Positions 1-6,168 of a DNA stretch of 6,168 bases are shown here, in pieces. The translations under genes and the position numbers were made by a program. Numbering within the stretch: the first letter of the stretch is position 1; each line of letters begins with the position of its first letter. The notes under the pieces are model-generated. The model was not told the DNA's origin. It searched no databases and saw nothing but the letters and a program-made list of their open reading frames with translations. Source of the stretch: Candidatus Rokuibacteriota bacterium. Lineage in GTDB: Bacteria; Methylomirabilota; Methylomirabilia; Rokubacteriales; JACOUJ01. The stretch lies in the NCBI GenBank assembly GCA_016177865.1, contig JACOUJ010000077.1, positions 1 to 6,168 on the forward strand. The letters are read 5' to 3'.

Positions 1-709
1 CTGCAAGGAGGGCATAGGCCTGGGCCGTTCCCTCGGTGAGGCGCCCCGCGTGCTGAAGGCGTCGCCGCTCCTCGCGAAGGGCTTCTTCTTCTCCGGGGTG
101 GAGGGCGGCCGCGTCGATCTCTCGCACCTGGAACTGATAAAGGTCCTGACGCTGGGCCCGTTCCCGGGCCGCGGCTCGAAGCTCCTCCAATTCCTTTGTG
201 CACGCGAGCCACTCCTCATGCCCGGCGGCGACAGAGTGGCGGTCAGCCAGGAGGTCACCGAAGTCGTCCAGGAGATCCGTGTGGCGAGCCGCACGGAGAA
301 GCGCCTGGGTTTCGTGCTGGCCGTGGATCTCCACCAGGGCTTCCCCGACCTCGGCCATGACGGCCAGGGTGGCCGGGCTGTCGTTGAGATACGCCCGGTT
401 CCTCCCCGACCGCGAAAGCTCCCGGCGGAGGATCAGCTCCTCCTGTTCCAGCGGAAAGCCGAGTTCGGCGAGGCGACGGACGAGGGCGTCAGATCGCGGA
501 AGGGAAAAGATCGCCTCCACGGTGGCCGAGTCCGCCCCGGTCCTGATGACGTCTGTCGTGGCGCGGTGCCCCAGGAGGAGGGTCAGGGCATCGATCAGGA
601 TGGACTTGCCCGCGCCGGTCTCGCCTGTCAGGACATTGAGCCCCGGCTCGAACGGGACGCGAACGTTCTCGATCACCGCCAGATTCTTGATGGAAAGTTC
701 TTTTAGCAT
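1..709 (-). CDS. recN: DNA repair ATPase RecN, N-terminal part (3' end outside window)
   Basis: RecN is an SMC-like cytoplasmic ATPase that acts early in recombinational repair of double-strand breaks. The 236 visible codons give the N-terminal ATPase lobe and the start of the coiled coil. Residues 1-28 match the family start (MLKELSIKNLAVIENV). Walker A, GETGAGKS, is at residues 29-36. The conserved RSGRNRAYLN stretch is at 100-109 and the Q-loop region, EIHGQHE, at 127-133. From about residue 160 the sequence becomes charged and helical (RERAQRQDLYQFQVREID), as expected where the coiled coil begins. The distal coiled coil and the C-terminal Walker B half lie outside the window. The ATG at 709 is chosen because family similarity starts there; in-frame ATG 778 and GTG 775 upstream would add unrelated residues. 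The ribosome-binding site is weak. No LexA-type operator was seen. The frame has no interruptions. Confidence 0.96.
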   Translation of the reverse strand, partial: MLKELSIKNLAVIENVRVPFEPGLNVLTGETGAGKSILIDALTLLLGHRATTDVIRTGADSATVEAIFSLPRSDALVRRLAELGFPLEQEELILRRELSRSGRNRAYLNDSPATLAVMAEVGEALVEIHGQHETQALLRAARHTDLLDDFGDLLADRHSVAAGHEEWLACTKELEELRAAARERAQRQDLYQFQVREIDAAALHPGEEEALREERRRLQHAGRLTEGTAQAYALLA

Positions 710-728
710 CCCAAGCCTGGCCCGAGTA

Positions 729-760
729 CCCCGCTCGCTTTCTGTGAGGCGAGCCCGGGG
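729..760. repeat. Hairpin just upstream of the recN start
   Basis: GCTCGC (733-738) pairs perfectly with GCGAGC (749-754) around a 10-base loop. CCCC (729-732) continues the stem by pairing with GGGG (757-760) across a two-base CC bulge. On the recN transcript the hairpin would end about 20 bases before the start codon. It has no T-tract on either side, so it does not look like a complete intrinsic terminator. It may shape the recN leader; that role is inference. Confidence 0.5.
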
Positions 761-790
761 ATCCCCTGAGCGCACCATTCGCTGAACCAA

Positions 791-937
791 CGGAATTCGG
801 GGCGGGTGGTGCCGGGGATGTACCTTTGCGGGCACCGAGCCCCGCCGAAAGGCGGGCTTGGTCGGGGACCCTCGTCAGGGTGACGTAGCGCGGCTCGGAG
901 GAGGCGCCCCGGCGACAGGACCCGCCCCGGAATTCCG
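791..937. repeat. Large imperfect palindrome with nested stems: structured RNA leader or small palindromic element
   Basis: The arms cggaattcggggcgggt (791-807) and its complement (920-937) form a 17-bp stem with one bulged G. Inside it, 811-817 pairs with 907-913 (GCCGGGG/CCCCGGC) and 835-841 pairs with 892-898 (CCGAGCC/GGCTCGG). Two terminal hairpins fill the centre. One is 842-846/851-855, capped by a GAAA tetraloop as read on the plus strand; the other is 868-872/877-881 (ACCCT/AGGGT). Alternative pairings exist: GGTGCC 808-813 with GGCACC 831-836, and 834-846 with 851-862 (12 bp, one bulged C). The element fills about half of the nadK-recN gap. It lacks SRP RNA hallmarks (no GGAAGGAAGCA loop) and RNase P or tmRNA hallmarks. 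It could be a recN leader RNA, an independent small RNA on either strand, or a MITE/REP-like DNA palindrome. Confidence 0.6.
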
Positions 938-947
938 AGCATTCGCC

Positions 948-980
948 CCGGGAGCCACGCGAAGCGAAGGGTACCCCCGG
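948..980. other. Weak inverted repeat after nadK
   Basis: CCGGG (948-952) can pair with CCCGG (976-980) around a 23-base loop that contains a small CGC-GAA-GCG hairpin (958-966). It lies 11 bases beyond the nadK stop. The position would suit transcript-end processing or weak termination, but there is no T-tract and the stem is short, so I do not call a terminator. The rest of the 710-990 gap shows no recognisable promoter or operator. Confidence 0.25.
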
Positions 981-990
981 CCGACGATAC

Positions 991-1848
991 CTACCGCTCG
1001 CCCCACTTGAGCTTCGTCCTCAGCACCTGGAAGTAATCAGGCTGCGGGAAGCGGACGAGTTTGATTCGCGCCTCCGCCCGCCTCACCTCCACGATGTCCT
1101 TCCCCTCCAGCGGGAACCCCACTTGGCCATCCACCATCAGGATTACCGCTTGGGCGTCGGCGTGAAGATGAACCTCAACGCGCCCCTCGGCCGGAAGGAC
1201 GATCGGGCGATTCGTCAGCGTGTGCGGGCAGATCGGCGTCAGGATCAGCGCGTCCAACGTGGGAAAGACAATGGGGCCCATGGCGGCCAGGGAATAGGCC
1301 GTGGACCCGGTGGGAGTAGCCACGATGACGCCGTCCCCCCGGTAGCTCGTGACGAACTGACCGTCCACCTGCACTTCCAGGTTAATGATGCGCCCCGTCG
1401 TCCCCTTGCTGATCACAACGTCGTTCAACGCCAATGAGTCGCCAAAACGTGCGCCCTCGCGCCGGATGTGGGACGAAAGAATCATTCGATCTTCCGTGAC
1501 ATAGCGCCCCTGGAGCAGGGCCTCCAGGGCCGCGGGGAGATCCTCCTCCGGAGTGGCCGTGAGAAATCCCAGTCCGCCAAGGTTCACCCCCAGAATCGGA
1601 ACCCCGAGGCTCCCAACGAGCCGGGCCGCCGAGAGAAGCGTCCCGTCCCCCCCCAAGACGATCAAAAGGTCCACGCGCCCAGGCAGGTCAGGCTTTGGGA
1701 CGATTTCAATCTCCGCTGGGAAAAGCGCGCCGGTGTCCTGATCTACCAGGACACGAACGCCATGACCTCGGAGGATCGTGACGAGCTGCTGGAGGATCTG
1801 AGGAGCGTAAGGGGCGTCCGGCTTGGCGATGATGCCGATGCGCTTCAC
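991..1848 (-). CDS. nadK: NAD kinase (ATP/polyphosphate-dependent)
   Basis: NAD kinase phosphorylates NAD+ at the adenosine 2'-hydroxyl to make NADP+ and is normally essential and cytoplasmic. At 285 residues the length is typical. The N-terminal Rossmann-like half begins MKRIGIIAKP. GGDGT, with the catalytic/metal-linked Asp, is at residues 66-70. NDVVIS follows at 142-147, and YRGDGVIVATPTGSTAYS at 169-186 carries the NAD-binding core. CPHTL is at 207-211 and the late DGQ at 240-242. One oddity is residues 187-192, AAMGPI, where most family members have SAGGPI, so a Met replaces the first Gly. The start is GTG at 1848, overlapping the tlyA stop by four bases (GTGA). A GAGGGGG ribosome-binding site lies seven bases upstream. 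The gene should be co-translated with tlyA. The stop is TAG at 991. Confidence 0.97.
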   Translation of the reverse strand: MKRIGIIAKPDAPYAPQILQQLVTILRGHGVRVLVDQDTGALFPAEIEIVPKPDLPGRVDLLIVLGGDGTLLSAARLVGSLGVPILGVNLGGLGFLTATPEEDLPAALEALLQGRYVTEDRMILSSHIRREGARFGDSLALNDVVISKGTTGRIINLEVQVDGQFVTSYRGDGVIVATPTGSTAYSLAAMGPIVFPTLDALILTPICPHTLTNRPIVLPAEGRVEVHLHADAQAVILMVDGQVGFPLEGKDIVEVRRAEARIKLVRFPQPDYFQVLRTKLKWGER

Positions 1849-2774
1849 GGGTGCACCCCCTCTCTCAGGACCGATTCGATGGCCCGCGGTATGTCAAGGG
1901 CGGGGCTCGGCCTCTCTTCGCTCAGGTGGAAAAAGAACTCGCGGTTCCCCTTGGGACCGAGGATCGGCGAGGGCGTCACGCCTCTGATGAAGAGGCCGAG
2001 GCCCGGCAAGGTCCCGGCGAGTCGAGCCAGCACGGCCCGGTGGGTTTCAGGGTCTCGGACGACCCCGCCCTTCCCCACGTGAGACCGCCCGGCTTCGAAC
2101 TGAGGCTTGATCAAGGCCACGACTTCCCGGGGCGGGGCGAGACAGGGGACGAGGGCCGGGATGATCTTCTCCAGTCCGATGAATGAGACGTCGATCGTCG
2201 CCAGGTCAGGGGGCTCCGGGAAGGCCTCGCCTGTGAGGGTGCGGGCATTGACCCCTTCAAAGAGCGACACGCGCGGGTCAGACCGGAGCCGGGCGTGGAG
2301 CTGGCCGCGTCCCACGTCCACCGCATAGACCCTTCGCGCGCCCTGAAGCAGAAGGCAATGGGTAAACCCACCCGTGGAGGCCCCCACGTCCACAACCACC
2401 CGCCCCGCCACCGAGATCTGAAAGACCTTCAGGGCATGAGCCAGCTTGACTCCACCCCGGCTGACATACGGATGATCGCGCTCTCGGAGGCCGACCGTGG
2501 CGGTGAGAGGAATGAGGTGGCCGGCCTTGGAGACGGTAACCCCGTCCACGACAACCTGCCCTGCGAGAATCAGCCGGAGGGCACGCTCACGGGTCGGGGC
2601 AAGCCCCCGATCGACCACGAGGCGATCCAACCGAGTCCGCCGGCCAGTGCGGGCCCAACTAACTTCGCCTGACTTTGTTCTCGGTCGTCGGGACTCCTCA
2701 ACGTACGAACCAGTACGCCTCCGGGTCCCTCCTTCCTCGGGCCTCGTCATGCTCGTCATTTGGACCCGCACCAT
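1845..2774 (-). CDS. tlyA: TlyA family rRNA 2'-O-methyltransferase (S4 + FtsJ-like domains)
   Basis: TlyA proteins use S-adenosylmethionine to methylate ribose 2'-OH groups of 16S and/or 23S rRNA; the older name is haemolysin A. The S4 RNA-binding domain starts at RLDRLVVDRG (residues 48-57) and runs to about 105. The linker/catalytic segment HPYVSRGGVKL follows at 101-111. The FtsJ-like fold has SAM motif I, DVGASTGGFT, at 129-138 and AVDVGRGQLH at 151-160. The expected K-D-K-E set is visible as K110, D195 (TIDVSF), K223 (LIKPQFE) and E279 (NREFFF). About 47 basic, low-similarity residues precede the S4 domain, whereas most homologues begin almost directly at RLD. In-frame ATGs at 2774, 2759 and 2750 are the only useful starts. 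ATG 2774 is kept because it overlaps the upstream stop as TAATG. The 3' end overlaps nadK. Which rRNA sites are modified cannot be told from sequence. Confidence 0.93.
   Translation of the reverse strand: MVRVQMTSMTRPEEGGTRRRTGSYVEESRRPRTKSGEVSWARTGRRTRLDRLVVDRGLAPTRERALRLILAGQVVVDGVTVSKAGHLIPLTATVGLRERDHPYVSRGGVKLAHALKVFQISVAGRVVVDVGASTGGFTHCLLLQGARRVYAVDVGRGQLHARLRSDPRVSLFEGVNARTLTGEAFPEPPDLATIDVSFIGLEKIIPALVPCLAPPREVVALIKPQFEAGRSHVGKGGVVRDPETHRAVLARLAGTLPGLGLFIRGVTPSPILGPKGNREFFFHLSEERPSPALDIPRAIESVLREGVHP
1856..1862 (-). promoter_or_regulatory. Ribosome-binding site deciding the nadK GTG start
   Basis: GAGGGGG on the minus strand lies seven bases before the GTG at 1848, within the last codons of tlyA. 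With the GTGA stop/start overlap it supports GTG 1848 as the real nadK start and indicates coupled translation. Confidence 0.65.
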
Positions 2775-2776
2775 TA
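2772..2776 (-). promoter_or_regulatory. TAATG stop/start overlap between phosphohexomutase gene and tlyA
   Basis: The TAA of the upstream gene (2776-2774) shares its last A with the ATG of tlyA (2774-2772). Such overlaps usually let a terminating ribosome restart on the next gene. No good Shine-Dalgarno sequence is seen for this ATG, so coupling is the main argument for the start. Confidence 0.55.
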
Positions 2777-4180
2777 CCCGGTGACGAAGGCACGAATCGC
2801 ATCGGCAAGCTGATCGCGTTCATTCTCCGACCGAGCTTCGACGTAAAGACGCGCCACGGGCTCCGTTCCGGAGGGTCGGACCAGCGCCCATCCCCCTCCC
2901 TCGAGATGGAGCTTGAGGCCATCGAGGGTTTGGACGCGGAGGACCCGGCGCCCTCCCAGCTCCGCGGGAGGCGTGGCCAGACGTGCGGAGAGGCTCCGTG
3001 AACCTTCCGGGGTCAGGGGAAGGTTGATCCGAAGTGGATAAAACCCCCCGACCTCCTGGAATGTCTCCGCCAGAATCGCTTTGAGGGAGCGGCCTTCGGT
3101 TGCGACGATCTCGGCGGCCAGGAGCCCAGCGAGGATCCCGTCCTTTTCCGGAAGATGCCCGCGAACCGACAAGCCGGCGGATTCCTCGCCGGCGAAGATC
3201 GCCTCCCCCCGATCAATGAGATCTCCGAGGTACTTGAAGCCGACCGGCGTTTCGTGGCAGGGCACTCCGTGCGCCTGGGCCAGGGCATCCAAGAGATGGG
3301 TGGTCGCCACGCTCCTGGCAAGCGGGCCCCGCCACCCACGCCGCTTCAGCAAGTGTCGCGCAACGAGCCCCAGCACATGATTTGGGTTCACGACACTCCC
3401 GTCCCGGTCCACCACCCCGAAGCGGTCAGCATCCCCATCGGTCGCAAGTCCCACGTCCGCCTTCCACTCCACCACGGCCCGGCAGAGCTCTTGCAGCTGC
3501 TCCGCCGCCGGTTCCGGGTGGTGCCCACCGAAGGTCACATCCCGGTTGTCATGAAGCACGCGCACAGTCGCGCCGGACTCGCTGAGAAAGGCGTCGAGGT
3601 AGTCACGCGCTGGCCCGTGCATGAGGTCCACAACCACGCGAAGCCCGCTCCGCTTCACCACCTCCCGATCGAGGAGGGTCACGAGGTGGTCAAGATAGGC
3701 GCGACGAAAGTCAGTGAACTCGAAAAGGCCCTGACGCTCCGCCTCTCCGACCGGAAGCTCCTGCCATGTGTCGACCTTGGCGACGATCGCTTCAATCGCC
3801 CCCGTGACCTCGGGGAGCGCGGGGGCCCCGTTCCCGGCGCAGAATTTGAGGCCATTCCATTCCGCCGGGTTGTGGCTGGCCGTGAGCATGATTCCCCCCG
3901 AGGCCTTCTTGTCGCGGATGGCGTGGCTCAGCGTCGGCGTCGGGCAGTCGCGGTCAGAACAGAGGACCCGAAATCCGTTTCCCGTCAGGACCGAAGCCAC
4001 CGCCGCGGCGAACTCCTCGGCCAGGAAGCGAGTGTCATGGCCGACCAGAACGGGACCCGCGAACCCGTTGTCGCGGAGCCATCGGGCGATGGCTTGAGTG
4101 AGACGCCTGACATTCGCAAAGGTAAAGTCTTCGGCGACCCGGGCACGCCACCCGGAGGTCCCGAATCGGATGGGGATCAT
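2774..4180 (-). CDS. Phosphohexomutase, probably alpha-phosphoglucomutase
   Basis: This enzyme of the alpha-D-phosphohexomutase superfamily interconverts hexose 6- and 1-phosphates through a phosphoserine. Numbered from the ATG at 4180 (468 residues), all four signature loops are intact. The phosphoserine loop TASHNP is at 100-105 (Ser102), the Mg-binding loop DGDADR at 248-253, the sugar loop GEESAG at 331-336 and the phosphate loop RPSGTEP at 435-441. GEES followed by HLPEKDGILA resembles glucose-type bacterial enzymes more than GlmM (GEQSGH) or mannose-type (GEMSGH) ones, so glucose phosphate is the favoured substrate. The N-terminus MIPIRFGTSGWRA fits the family when started at ATG 4180. 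A GTG at 4198, directly after the previous gene's TAA, would add six residues and remains possible. The gene lies between the nucleotidyltransferase fusion and tlyA and probably supplies the sugar 1-phosphate used by its upstream neighbour. Confidence 0.92.
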   Translation of the reverse strand: MIPIRFGTSGWRARVAEDFTFANVRRLTQAIARWLRDNGFAGPVLVGHDTRFLAEEFAAAVASVLTGNGFRVLCSDRDCPTPTLSHAIRDKKASGGIMLTASHNPAEWNGLKFCAGNGAPALPEVTGAIEAIVAKVDTWQELPVGEAERQGLFEFTDFRRAYLDHLVTLLDREVVKRSGLRVVVDLMHGPARDYLDAFLSESGATVRVLHDNRDVTFGGHHPEPAAEQLQELCRAVVEWKADVGLATDGDADRFGVVDRDGSVVNPNHVLGLVARHLLKRRGWRGPLARSVATTHLLDALAQAHGVPCHETPVGFKYLGDLIDRGEAIFAGEESAGLSVRGHLPEKDGILAGLLAAEIVATEGRSLKAILAETFQEVGGFYPLRINLPLTPEGSRSLSARLATPPAELGGRRVLRVQTLDGLKLHLEGGGWALVRPSGTEPVARLYVEARSENERDQLADAIRAFVTG

Positions 4181-4198
4181 GGGGTGAGTCCCAACCAC

Positions 4199-6168
4199 TT
4201 ACGCGTCACTCTTCGCTTTCTCGATGAGGCCGGCGTAAGTCGTCGCCAACTGCTGAGCGGCCTCCCGGGTCGGGGCCTCCGCGATGATCTGGAAGACGGC
4301 CCGGTCGGGATGCGGAATGGCCGCAACCCACGCCTCGTTCTTGTGGATGCGGACACCTTCGACCAGCTCGGCCGTTTCACCCTTGGCGCTTTCGACGAGC
4401 TGCCGCATCACCCTCCCCTTCTGCTCGTTCGGGCATGTGACCTCAACCTGGATCAGATGGGTCTCGGGGACGGAGCGGGTCAGATGATGAAGCCGGACGT
4501 CCAGCTTCGCCATCATCTCGAGAAGCTTGATCGCCGCGGCCATCCCGTCAAACGCGGGCTGAACCTCGGGGAAGATGGCTCCACCCCACTCCTCGCCGAC
4601 GAAGGCGACTCCTGGTTCCATCGCGGTTTCCATCAGCGATCGGGGCAGAGAGCGGACCCGACGGACCTGAAACCCGTGCTCCACCGCAAGCTGCTCCAAA
4701 ACGTGAGACGCGGTGACGGGAACGGCCAAGATGCCGGGGGGGTGGGTCCGCATCACGAGGAGAGCGAAGAGGGCCAGCGCAAGCTGGCCAGAGACCTGCT
4801 CCCCCTTCTCGTCCACCAGAAAGAGCTTCTCTCCTCCCGTGTCAAACAAGATCCCGACGTCCGCCCCAAGGGTCCGTACGATATTGGAGAGGGTCCCCAG
4901 CGAGGCGTTGAACTCCTCCGCAGTTCGGGTGATGCGCCCTTCGTCGAGATAGGCGTTCAGTGAGATCACCTCGACCCCCAACGCTCCGAGGATCCCGGGG
5001 AAGATCTGAGAGGCCGGACCAAAGGCATAGTCGAGAACGGGAAAGTCCTCGCGAAAGAAGAGACGTTCGACTCCTTTCTCTTTCTCAGGCGAGATGTCCA
5101 TCCCGCGCTCGTCGAAGCACCTGATGTCAAGCAGGACAGGATCAAACGGAGATTTCCGGACGTGGGTCCCGCCCGCCAATCCCAACGCCCTGATCTGATA
5201 GCGCACCACCGGGATCGGAGCGATCCCCAGGTCGGCGACGTCCACCCCCGCCGAGAGGAGGCCGGTCATGAGGGCCCGATTGATCATCCGGGAGGCCTTA
5301 TGGTGATCCCGGCTCGTGATGACCATTTGTCGCCTCCCGAGCGTGGCGCCGAAGGCCGCCCCGAGCTTGGCGGCAAACTCCGGAGAGATCTCGAGATTGG
5401 CCACTCCGGTGATCCCATACCGCCCAAAGAGCGAGCTGGTCCACCGCTCCCCCCAAACCAGACTCACGGCGAGCGTCGCCCCGTCTTCCACCTCCTTGTA
5501 AGGCCACACCTTGACGTTGGCTTTGACGATGGCGCCGGCACCGATCGTGGAGTGGTCTGAGACGACAACCCCCTCCGCGCAGAACGCCTCGTTCTTGACG
5601 CGGGCCTTCCGGCCGACAACGCACTCGGTCAATCGGGCGCGGCGCCCCACCTCAACCCCGTCCCACAGCACCGACCGGCTCACCGTGGCCCCCTCCCCGA
5701 TGACGCAGTTGGCCCCGATCACCGAATTTTCAATGCGGGCATTGGCGTGAATTTGGGTCCCGGCCCCCACGATGACCGCCCCGGAGAGGCGGGCCGTGAA
5801 GTCCACACGGGCACCCTCGTCAAACCAAATGTCGCGGTCGATCCCCTCGATCTTCTTCCCGGGAATCCCCACCTTCACCTTTCCGTGGAGGAGGTCCAGG
5901 TGGGCAAGCCGGTACTCGACAAGGTCACCCACGTCTCGCCAGTACCCCTCAGCGATGTAGCCGAACAGTGGGTGGCCCGCAGCGAGAAGGCGGGGGAAAA
6001 GGTCTTTGCCGAAATCAAAGATCCGATCCGAGGGGATGAGGGAGAGCACTGACGGTTCGAGGATGTAGATCCCGGTGTTGATGGTGTCGCTAAAGACCTC
6101 GCCCCAACTCGGCTTCTCCAGGAACCGGACGATCCGCCCGGAGTCGTCGGTCATCACAATCCCGTAGG
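4199..6168 (-). CDS. Sugar-1-phosphate nucleotidyltransferase / degenerate phosphohexomutase fusion, 5' end outside window
   Basis: The open frame runs to the window edge (655 codons visible). About 150 N-terminal residues carrying the GxGTRLRP nucleotide-binding loop should lie beyond it. The residues below are numbered from GTG 6157, an internal codon. Residues 1-90 are the end of the nucleotidyltransferase domain (FLEKPSW, NTGIYILEP, GYWRDVGD). Residues 118-232 form hexapeptide turns of a left-handed beta-helix (VIGANCVIGEGA, STIGAGAIV). Residues 245-652 follow the phosphohexomutase fold but with altered loops: VRKSPFDP (333-340) for TASHNP, FDTGGEK (438-444) for DGDADR, and PHPDRAVF (615-622) for RPSGTEP. 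GEEWGG (521-526) partly keeps the sugar loop. Proteins of this layout are usually annotated mannose-1-phosphate guanylyltransferase, but the sugar and nucleotide are not proven here. The intact mutase next door may supply its substrate. Mutase activity of this domain itself is doubtful. Confidence 0.9.
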   Translation of the reverse strand, partial: YGIVMTDDSGRIVRFLEKPSWGEVFSDTINTGIYILEPSVLSLIPSDRIFDFGKDLFPRLLAAGHPLFGYIAEGYWRDVGDLVEYRLAHLDLLHGKVKVGIPGKKIEGIDRDIWFDEGARVDFTARLSGAVIVGAGTQIHANARIENSVIGANCVIGEGATVSRSVLWDGVEVGRRARLTECVVGRKARVKNEAFCAEGVVVSDHSTIGAGAIVKANVKVWPYKEVEDGATLAVSLVWGERWTSSLFGRYGITGVANLEISPEFAAKLGAAFGATLGRRQMVITSRDHHKASRMINRALMTGLLSAGVDVADLGIAPIPVVRYQIRALGLAGGTHVRKSPFDPVLLDIRCFDERGMDISPEKEKGVERLFFREDFPVLDYAFGPASQIFPGILGALGVEVISLNAYLDEGRITRTAEEFNASLGTLSNIVRTLGADVGILFDTGGEKLFLVDEKGEQVSGQLALALFALLVMRTHPPGILAVPVTASHVLEQLAVEHGFQVRRVRSLPRSLMETAMEPGVAFVGEEWGGAIFPEVQPAFDGMAAAIKLLEMMAKLDVRLHHLTRSVPETHLIQVEVTCPNEQKGRVMRQLVESAKGETAELVEGVRIHKNEAWVAAIPHPDRAVFQIIAEAPTREAAQQLATTYAGLIEKAKSDA

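Noticed and set aside
50..785. Plus-strand open frames of about 200 codons over recN
   Set aside because: The minus-strand RecN frame is unbroken, with Walker A and Q-loop motifs; these are shadows.
710..790. SOS (LexA) operator or sigma-70 promoter for recN
   Set aside because: RecN is often SOS-controlled, so I looked for CTGT-N8-ACAG, GAAC-N4-GTTC and -35/-10 pairs; none fits.
839..857. Intrinsic terminator (GC hairpin with GAAA/TTTC loop)
   Set aside because: The stem is strong but no T-tract follows on either strand, and it is embedded in a larger fold.
791..937. SRP (4.5S) RNA or 6S RNA
   Set aside because: The long hairpin shape first suggested these, but the SRP GGAAGGAAGCA motif is absent on both strands, and several internal hairpins replace the single open bubble of 6S RNA.
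703..942. Minus-strand 79-codon open frame covering the nadK-recN gap
   Set aside because: It runs through the palindrome, has low-complexity Gly/Pro/Arg composition with no domain, and overlaps the recN start.
3155..4963. Plus-strand open frame of about 602 codons
   Set aside because: It lies antisense to two genes with clear family motifs, has no recognisable domain, and is the kind of long shadow frame GC-rich codon bias makes.

Overview
The window is GC-rich bacterial chromosome. All five protein genes lie on the minus strand, tightly packed and with housekeeping functions. Transcription order, from high to low coordinates, is: sugar-nucleotidyltransferase/phosphohexomutase fusion (5' end off the window) -> phosphohexomutase -> TlyA-type rRNA methyltransferase -> NAD kinase -> 281-base gap -> RecN (3' end off the window). 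No tRNA, rRNA, CRISPR array, insertion sequence or phage gene was found. The gene types and base composition suit a free-living, GC-rich Gram-negative-like lineage (for example Methylomirabilota/Rokubacteria or a deltaproteobacterial relative). That placement is only an impression; the sequence here cannot fix the phylum.

The right part (4199-6168 and 2774-4198) handles activated sugars. The first protein joins the end of a nucleotidyltransferase domain, a left-handed beta-helix and a phosphohexomutase-like domain whose catalytic loops are degraded. The next gene encodes a phosphohexomutase with all four signature loops intact, probably acting on glucose phosphates. A likely division of labour is that the intact enzyme makes the sugar 1-phosphate and the fusion activates it for polysaccharide or glycoconjugate synthesis. 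The middle part (991-2774) holds tlyA and nadK. Genes from the fusion to nadK abut or overlap (TAA directly followed by GTG, then TAATG, then GTGA), which points to one translationally coupled operon.

The 710-990 gap before recN is the only noncoding stretch. It contains a strong imperfect palindrome (791-937) with nested internal stems, plus a second hairpin close to the recN start. This element is the least explained part of the window. Together with the degenerate mutase domain of the fusion protein, it is what I would look at again. I found no convincing new defence, mobile or biosynthetic system.
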